NCBI RefSeq assembly: GCF_003573695.1
Contig: NC_039360.1
Location: 125,388,336-125,452,335 of the forward strand
Length of the DNA: 64,000 nucleotides
Direction of reading: 5' to 3'
Origin: Papaver somniferum
Lineage: Eukaryota > Streptophyta > Magnoliopsida > Ranunculales > Papaveraceae
Position 1 is the first letter of the stretch, and the number at the start of each line of letters is the position of its first letter. Positions 57,847 through 64,000 of the stretch are shown in pieces. The translations under genes were made by a program, and so were the position numbers. Under the pieces are notes generated by a model. It saw only the letters and a program-made list of their open reading frames with translations, made no database searches and was not told where the DNA came from.

Positions 57847-58020
57847 TGGTCCCTAGTCACTGACTCTTCCGGGGATGCAGAATGCGTCCCTTCGGAATAT
57901 AGGAAATGATTCTTTTTTGTTTTTTGTACTTTTACATACGGCAGAGTCTTCTTCATTTTGTAATCAGATGATTTTTGAATATGAATGAAGAGAAAAAAAA
58001 GAAGGAAAAAGACATTGATT
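57847..58020 (+). other. 3' UTR of the NSH3-like gene
   Basis: Sequence up to AATATGAATGAAGAGAAAAA, which may serve as a weak poly-A signal (near 57978). It converges with the - strand frame starting at 58446. Confidence 0.4.
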
Positions 58021-58233
58021 GCAAAATGTTACAAATTTCTCCTCTGGATTGTCCTCAATCTTGAAAGGACACTCTACTGGCATTTCAGCAACCTATCAAA
58101 AAACGCATAAACCCATTGCAGATTCTCACAAAATAAATTAACCCAAATACCAAAAAATCATGTACATATGAGAAGCAGTATAGCCTTTGAGGGAAAAGGG
58201 AACAAACTAACCTCAACATCATGGGACGCCTTC

Positions 58234-58446
58234 TCAGCTCGAGTTAGCTAGATCACAGAAGTAATGATAAGTTGGAATTGAAGTTGTTCGAAATATCTGT
58301 CTAAATACATTAGTACTGGTGTTAATGGTACAGGTCCTCAATGTGGTAATGGAAATTTCAGAGGTGTATTTTCTATGAGGATTTCTGTTTGCTACTGAGA
58401 TTACTGCAGATGCAACTTTCTTCATACTTCTACTCAAACTCGCCAT
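58234..58446 (-). CDS. Small hypothetical protein with mitochondrion-like N-terminus
   Basis: 70 codons from ATG 58446: MASLSRSMKKVASAVISVAN then NRNPHRKYTSE. The basic, serine-rich, acid-poor start resembles a mitochondrial targeting sequence. The frame ends at TGA 58234-58236. A GT at about 58211 and an AG near 58094 could splice to another frame (ASHDVEVAEMPVECPFKIE) ending within the NSH3-like 3' region, but phase does not fit without an alternative donor. I recognise no family. It may be a real small gene with an exon I cannot fix. Confidence 0.35.
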   Translation of the reverse strand: MASLSRSMKKVASAVISVANRNPHRKYTSEISITTLRTCTINTSTNVFRQIFRTTSIPTYHYFCDLANSS

Positions 58447-59210
58447 TTTTGTTTTCTCAGAAATCTCAGTTTTCTTGAGGTTTATAGGGTTTTAGTAGTT
58501 TGCACAGGTTTTCTCAGAAACCTACAGGACTGTTCAGCTTTCGATTCCTTTTGAAATATATTGGGCCAGAATTTCATGGCCGCTAAATTTAGCTCCTCTC
58601 TGCAGCACTTTTAATTCTAGCAAGTCCTGGTATGGAGAGAGCTTAAGTGCTCTGACTTCTAATGTAACATGCGAATTATATTTTCAAACAACAATGTTTG
58701 TACTCCTAGAATCAGCTCTCATGGTTAAGAGTCTGTTCACAGAATGCAGTAACTTTATTATTTCTTATCAAGAAAAGAAAATGAAAAAAAAAAAAAAAAA
58801 ACCATAATATTTTGAAATTGGTTTGTCCATACGGCCAACTAAAGTTGATCATCATATAATCTTGTAAATGGTAAACTAGAACTTCAGAGATCGGGTAATC
58901 TAAAACCAATATGTCTTACCATCACCAACTATACTGAAAAGCAAACACAATGAAATTTGCTGCAAATCTACAAATGTACATGAGAAACCCAGAGCCGCAC
59001 ACCATTTCAGGTAATTGCCCATTTCCCCCATATGCTACCATCAAGCGGCTAACATAAGACAGACTAAGTTTTCAATTAGAACACTGATAAGGATGTAAGA
59101 CACTGATCAACCTGCATATGGAAAAAAAAAAAACAAAGAATGGTATATGCCAAGTATGAGAACAATGAAATCCCTGAGTACCAACCCTGCGGATAATGAG
59201 ATCTACAAAA
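58447..59210 (-). other. 3' flank of the ATG18-like gene
   Basis: Contains the likely 3' UTR of the ATG18-like gene (just below 59211) and an A-tract near 58783-58801. No other gene is seen. Confidence 0.4.
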
Positions 59211-62200
59211 CTAATGTACCGTACCTTCTTCAGAAAAGGCAAACATGCCCCCAGGCATGTCGTCGTCCTCTTCATCTTTAGCCACTTTTTCTCTCGCACG
59301 ATGATCATAACTTCCATGAATAACTTCAGCTGATTTTTGACATCCATTGAGCTCTGACACTTCACAGTAATCCTCTTGAAAACAATGACCAAAATCTACT
59401 GTGTCTCGCAAATCAATAGGATCAGATCGACCAGAACTTGGGTTTGAAATTTCACTCACCTCACTTCCATTTGAAGGTGTTCCTACTTTCATAATTCCTT
59501 CAATGGAAACAAAATCACTTTTTAAAAATGATACACCATTTATAACACAATTGTAACGCTGCTCAGAAAGATGATCTTTTCTTGCCAAGTTCTGGCTCAG
59601 TAGGGTAGATGGAATAACATTGATGCCCCTTTCAGGTCCATTTACCCTGACTGTGCTAGATTCTTTGAGTTCAGCAACTTTGAAAGATTTCATTTTATCA
59701 AAATCATTTGGATTTCCACTTGAACCTGAAGATATTACAAACACACATAAAAGAAAGGTGACCAATTTTATGACTACCACTTGTTCAAATTTATCAGCCT
59801 ACGAATCAACATAAATGATGCTTGAATGGATTAGTGGACTTGTAAATCATAAGGTGCTTTTAGTACCTGAATTTGAGCTTTCAAATGATCCGGTATTCAT
59901 GGGATCATGGTTAGGACTACCAGTGTCTTCTGTAAAATGGCTCTCGTAAGGTTCAAAAGATGAATTACTTGAGTGTCTTCCAGCAAACGAACCACTGCAT
60001 GAGCTTTCTAGTCATACATTTATATGGAATATATTAAGTACTTAAATAGTTCTAACACCCTAGTCACCGGGGAATATAAGGTTTGTAAAAAAACTACAGT
60101 ATATCTATGAAAATCTTAATTCAGAACTACCTCCAATGACTTTTCATTTGTTTTTCATCAACTAGAAACATCTAAGTATTGTGAAGACATCAGGATGAGG
60201 CTATAACTGACAGTGATGAAAGGCATACCTTTCACTCTGATCTGATTTAACATGATGGAAATGGTCAAAGACTGGCAACAAGTCCTTTCTTTTAACTTCA
60301 ACACCACGAACTAGGATCTTTTCAATTTCAACCTCGCCACCAAAAAAATCTTTAGTGAATTCCGCCTCAATCTCCCTCGAAGGAACCATGATATGGAAGG
60401 AAATCTAGAAGAATTATCAAAAATTTACTACACACATCGATAAAAATAACATAGATGTTCGTGAAAAACTTTGTTTTGATTAGGTACCTTAGACTTCTGC
60501 CATATGCGTATCTCACCAGATCCTATCTGCACCTCTGCGTTAGAAAGATACCCGTGTTGTTTTTCTTGGGGTTTTACAAAAAAAATACCCCCAACAGGAT
60601 CTGAAACTTCATGTGCGTCAGAGGTAACCCGAGAAATATTTTCTGCTTTTTCTGGCCAATTTGATCTTCGACAGACATTCCACCATTGAGCAGGTTGAGC
60701 CTTCACCTTCAACTCCTCATCATTTCGTACCAGTGCACCTAAACTAGTTCCAGAGTCACTATCACTTGATTCTGCCTCAAGAGATGGCAGAAGTTCATGT
60801 TGAACTAAATGACCAGATGGGGTATAAACCAACAGGTGCTCCAAGGAATTGCCCTTCATGGCATTGAGCAGAAGATGACGGGATAAAGAATTGTAAAAAG
60901 TAACGGCAACAGCACCAGTTGGTGGTTGGGTTACCTTTCCTGTTGCTGAGGCTGCCGCATTAGCAACTGTGTTCAGCCAGCCAGAGCTGTTATTCTTTAT
61001 CCTGCTTATTACAGATAAGGTGACAGGTGATGGTGGGGGAAAGGAATGCTGATTTATTGCGCAAGATGAAGAAGACCACCATGGAGAAGTGAGACTTGGT
61101 TCGGCGGTTGGTCCATCACTAACCGAATTTCGTGTTTGAAGACCAACCTCACCACCAAAAGGGGATAAGATGAATATATGGCAAGTCCCCCTCGACGAAA
61201 CAATAGCTATCCACTGACTATAATGACTAAAACTTATATCTCGAATGACCTGTCACCAAAAAGTAACAAATGGGAGTGAGAAATGCAAAACGAGAATACA
61301 AGAAAAAAAGGATCTGAATAATAAGCCTTTCAGTACTTACAGCTGCTGTCAGTCCACGATATAACTTATAAAGATGCACGTGATTATTACTCCAGTCATA
61401 GCTTGGAGTACATGATTCATTTTTCAACAAGGAAGGCATAATGCGGAAGATATTTATACTGTTCCCATATACCGAGGCAGTGACCAGAAGGGTTCCACTT
61501 GGATCAAAACATAGTGCAGAAATCGGACTTGTGTGAGCTCTAAATTGCGATACAATCACTCTGGAGACAAAGTCCTCAATAACAACCTGAATTTTGAACC
61601 AGGGATGGAAAAATTATCGAAGGAAGCCAAAATCTGAATTGAAGAAAGATAATTAAAATACTGCAAAAAATGACACAAGCAGAGGAAAACATACACAATT
61701 CTCACTCTGAATTCATGGACAAGCAAATATGGAGTGTGGAGAGTACTAACCATTCCAGCAATATCTGTTTCATTTGATTGTGACGCTGATCTAAGCCTAC
61801 CAGTTTTCCAGCTTGAATTCGAGGATACCGGAGAGCTTGGACCATCAGGTGAAAGTTCTTTGTAATATTTAGACATAGTTTTGTATCCCACGTCACCCAA
61901 ATTAATGATCCCAGCAGCTAACTGTTTACTAGACTCCATAGCATAACGAGCAACTAAGATTCCATTGCTAGGAGAGGTTGACGGACTCACACCTGGAGAG
62001 GAGGTCAGATTCTGAGGACTTAGCCGGGAAATGTTTGTTGATAGAGGATTGTTGGAAGGATAAGCTAACCACCTTGGACCCACAGCCATCGCACCATAAC
62101 CAGTGTTGACCCTGAGCATTTCTTGTCCCCCACTCTGAGGCACTGGATAGGTCATAACACTGAACTTGTTCTCAAGAGTAACAGCGTCAAAGCAGTATAT

Positions 62201-63722
62201 CTGCAACATAAACTAATCATCAGAAAAGCTGGAAGCCCGGAGCCTTATGTACATATGTGTGCCCATGAACAGTACAAATTTATACTACTCTAATATCTAC
62301 CTAAAATAATCAAATACGTACTTGTGCTGCAAGGCCGACTGCTACAATTCGCGGACTGCATCTTACCATATATACAGCAGAACGGAATCTCAGGATATGG
62401 GCATACGTGTGAGACCTTAAAGAGTAAAACCTAACAGCTGTTGGGGAGGAAACACGGGGTCTTATATCAGATCCAACATTTCCATCTCTGATCGGCCTAT
62501 TCACATGGTCGAGGCCTTGAGCCAGACTAGAGCTATTGTTTTCTTCCCCTGCTACAACTAACAGTAATGGCTGAAATTTTGTAAACCCTTCATGAGAGGA
62601 CATTATGGGGGTGGGCTGCATTTGTAGGAATGTAACAGGACCACCACGCTTTGAAACCAATTCACTAACATTAGAAGCATCCTCAATGTCAAGGACTTGA
62701 AAGCCATTTGAGTAACCAAGTAGGAGAACTTTCTTGGAAATAGATGGACCTAGCACTAGCTTGTCAAATCCAGCCCATAATACCTGTTTCCCAAGAATTA
62801 ATTAGAACATGAACCCCAAGCGGAAGATTAAATTATCAAAATTTCTAGATATATATATGCTAAGCAACATAATCATATTAGCTGGAACACACCAGCAAAA
62901 CAGTGAGATAAGAATCACACTTTCGAGTCAAAAGTGCTAACAACACAAAGGGAGAACATTAGTTCTCATCCAGTGCAAGGTTTTAAAAGACGATGGACTT
63001 TTACATTTTATAGTATACTGGGGCAATTGCAGTCTGTCATCCAAAACCAATAGAAACATCCACAAAAATCTAAAACATTGAACCGTGGCAAACTGCACTT
63101 CACTCTCCCCATTAGTCTAGCTTTGAACCATCACTACGCGAACTACACTCTCCACGTGTTTTCAGTTGTCATCCAACTTAGTGTGCAAAATGGGAGAAAG
63201 AGAAATGATTCTCATTCAATGGGAAAATTATTGACAGTGACAATATGCTTGGAATGCAGTAAAAATCTACTTGATGCAAATGAGAGAAAATGCCTTAGTT
63301 TTGTGGGTAACAATCTAAAATTTAAACTGGACTTTGCCTCCAGGCCTTGTAATTTGTGGCGCATTGACTTAAATTGACATCTCATTCATTACAAATTAGC
63401 GAAAACAGTTGACAGCATAATGATCTGATAAACTATTATCTATACTTCAGTAATTCAAAAGCGAAATCAATTTATGATCGATGGAAAAAATGGGGAAATT
63501 TTTCAATAAACACATGCTAATCGGTGTGAAGTGTACCTGATCTTTCTGATCATCAGGAGAAGCAGCAGAAACTGAAGAAGCTACAGAAGCACTAGCAGAA
63601 CGAACAGTTGAAGCAATAGTATTGGCATTAGTAGAAACAGTTTTAATACAAGATGATATTATTCTAAGTGAATTTGGTAATAACCCATTACTACTGCTAC
63701 CATTTCCTTTTCCTTTCCTCAT
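59211..63722 (-). CDS. ATG18: ATG18g/h-like autophagy protein (WD40 plus BCAS3 domain), 8 exons
   Basis: Exons on the - strand: 63722-63537, 62783-62322, 62200-61751, 61586-61341, 61249-60488, 60404-60229, 60003-59867, 59725-59211. Introns are GT..AG and the spliced frame encodes 977 residues, in the range of plant ATG18g/h (930-960). Start MRKGKGNG, then LLPNSLRIISSC, as in that subfamily; an ATG 63 bases upstream is in frame but gives a poor extra N-terminus. Exons 2-5 form the WD40 propeller (SKRGGPVTFLQMQP, VRFYSLRSHTYAHILRFRS, SPISALCFDPSGTLLVTAS, GTCHIFIL), followed by the BCAS3-type C-terminal part (LEHLLVYTPSGHLVQHELLP, QWWNVCRRSNWPE). Where yeast Atg18 has the lipid-binding FRRG, this reads LYRG. 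PROPPINs bind PI3P on autophagic membranes. Confidence 0.93.
62784..63536 (-). other. Large first intron of the ATG18-like gene
   Basis: 753-bp GT..AG intron between exons 1 and 2. It contains a meaningless open frame at 63078-63377 on the other strand. Confidence 0.8.
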
Positions 63723-64000
63723 TTCCAATTCCACTCCACAACCACCACAAGTAACTACTGGTATCAGAACCACCACCGCCACCACTTTCCGCCGTTTCTG
63801 CCGACCATATCCGGCTAAGTATAATCGGAAAGACCATCCGATTTCCGATCAGAATTTTACTCACCCATAATCATTACTTTGAAGTTTGTTTTCCTCTGGG
63901 GTTCAGTTTTCTTTCTTTGATGTTTGACTTGGAGAGAAACGGAACTGGAGAAAACGGAACTGAAGAGAGAAGAAGATAGAGGCTGTCGGTCCCCCAGAAT
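63723..64000 (-). promoter_or_regulatory. 5' UTR and proximal promoter of the ATG18-like gene
   Basis: Immediately upstream of the start. The proximal part is rich in GGTGG/GGCGG triplets on the - strand (63755-63795), as in many plant leaders. The palindromic ATAATCGGAAAG..CCGATTTCCGAT at about 63820-63848 is noted. The window ends here. Confidence 0.45.

Noticed and set aside
58712..58909. Small gene on the - strand
   Set aside because: The poly-Phe run comes from an A-tract, and it lies in the 3' flank of the ATG18-like gene.
63078..63377. 99-codon frame on the + strand
   Set aside because: Lies wholly in the first intron of the ATG18-like gene and has no motif.
1..64000. tRNA and rRNA genes
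   Set aside because: No cloverleaf with box A/B or rRNA core sequence was seen; TGGTATCAGAGC strings are primer-binding sites of retroelements.

Overview
This is a stretch of nuclear plant DNA, and specifically a eudicot: spliced genes with GT..AG introns, plant Ty1/copia and L1-type elements, a FAR1-type Mutator transposase, an EAR-motif C2H2 zinc-finger protein, an NSH3-type nucleoside hydrolase and an ATG18g/h-type autophagy protein. The dense layering of transposons suggests a medium to large genome. A poppy-like early-diverging eudicot is possible, but that is only a guess.

Layout. Bases 1-7140 hold a partial tandem duplication of the promoter and 5' end of a C2H2 zinc-finger gene. Copy 1 (46-1229) is cut off after about 14 codons by LTR debris and an antisense LINE remnant. 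Copy 2 (about 5206-7136) runs to the stop codon but carries a one-base frameshift just before the zinc finger. Downstream come an antisense NIP-aquaporin pseudogene (7240-7665) and a Ty1/copia element (7873-13350, target duplication ACTGC) with a second LTR-like unit wedged into its primer-binding site. Bases 13.4-18.9 kb hold a small Mutator-type MITE, a decayed PIF/Harbinger element and unassigned DNA.

The most notable object is a composite Mutator-like element at 18873-30922, bounded by degenerate inverted ends and a perfect 9-bp target duplication (AAAATTACC). On the + strand it carries a FAR1/MULE/SWIM transposase fused in one reading frame to an OTU-type cysteine-protease domain. On the - strand it carries two related small SANT/trihelix-like genes, each with a TATA box. 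Its non-coding parts are packed with inverted pairs of the motif AATCGGTAG. A LINE with a 15-bp target duplication has landed at an intron/exon border of the transposase, and a MITE sits in its 5' part. The arrangement (transposase and accessory genes facing each other) resembles MuDR.

Bases 31.0-49.7 kb hold a LINE 3' fragment, an 11.2-kb LTR element in - orientation (32444-43666) with 2.5-2.6 kb LTRs, a primer-binding site, a polypurine tract and a gag-like ORF but no recognisable pol, then a perfect hAT-type MITE, a gypsy-like LTR and a solo LTR of the 11.2-kb family. From 49.7 to 52.8 kb no gene is recognised.

The gene-bearing end (52.8-64.0 kb) has a Harbinger-type MITE, then an intact 12-exon NSH3-like nucleoside hydrolase (53750-57846, +; 882 aa), a doubtful small gene, and an intact 8-exon ATG18g/h-like gene (63722-59211, -; 977 aa). 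The two large genes are convergent and have no broken reading frame. Both belong to nutrient recycling in a broad sense (apoplastic purine salvage and autophagy), but nothing in the sequence links them functionally.

All homology statements come from reading translated sequence and recalling family motifs; no database search was run.
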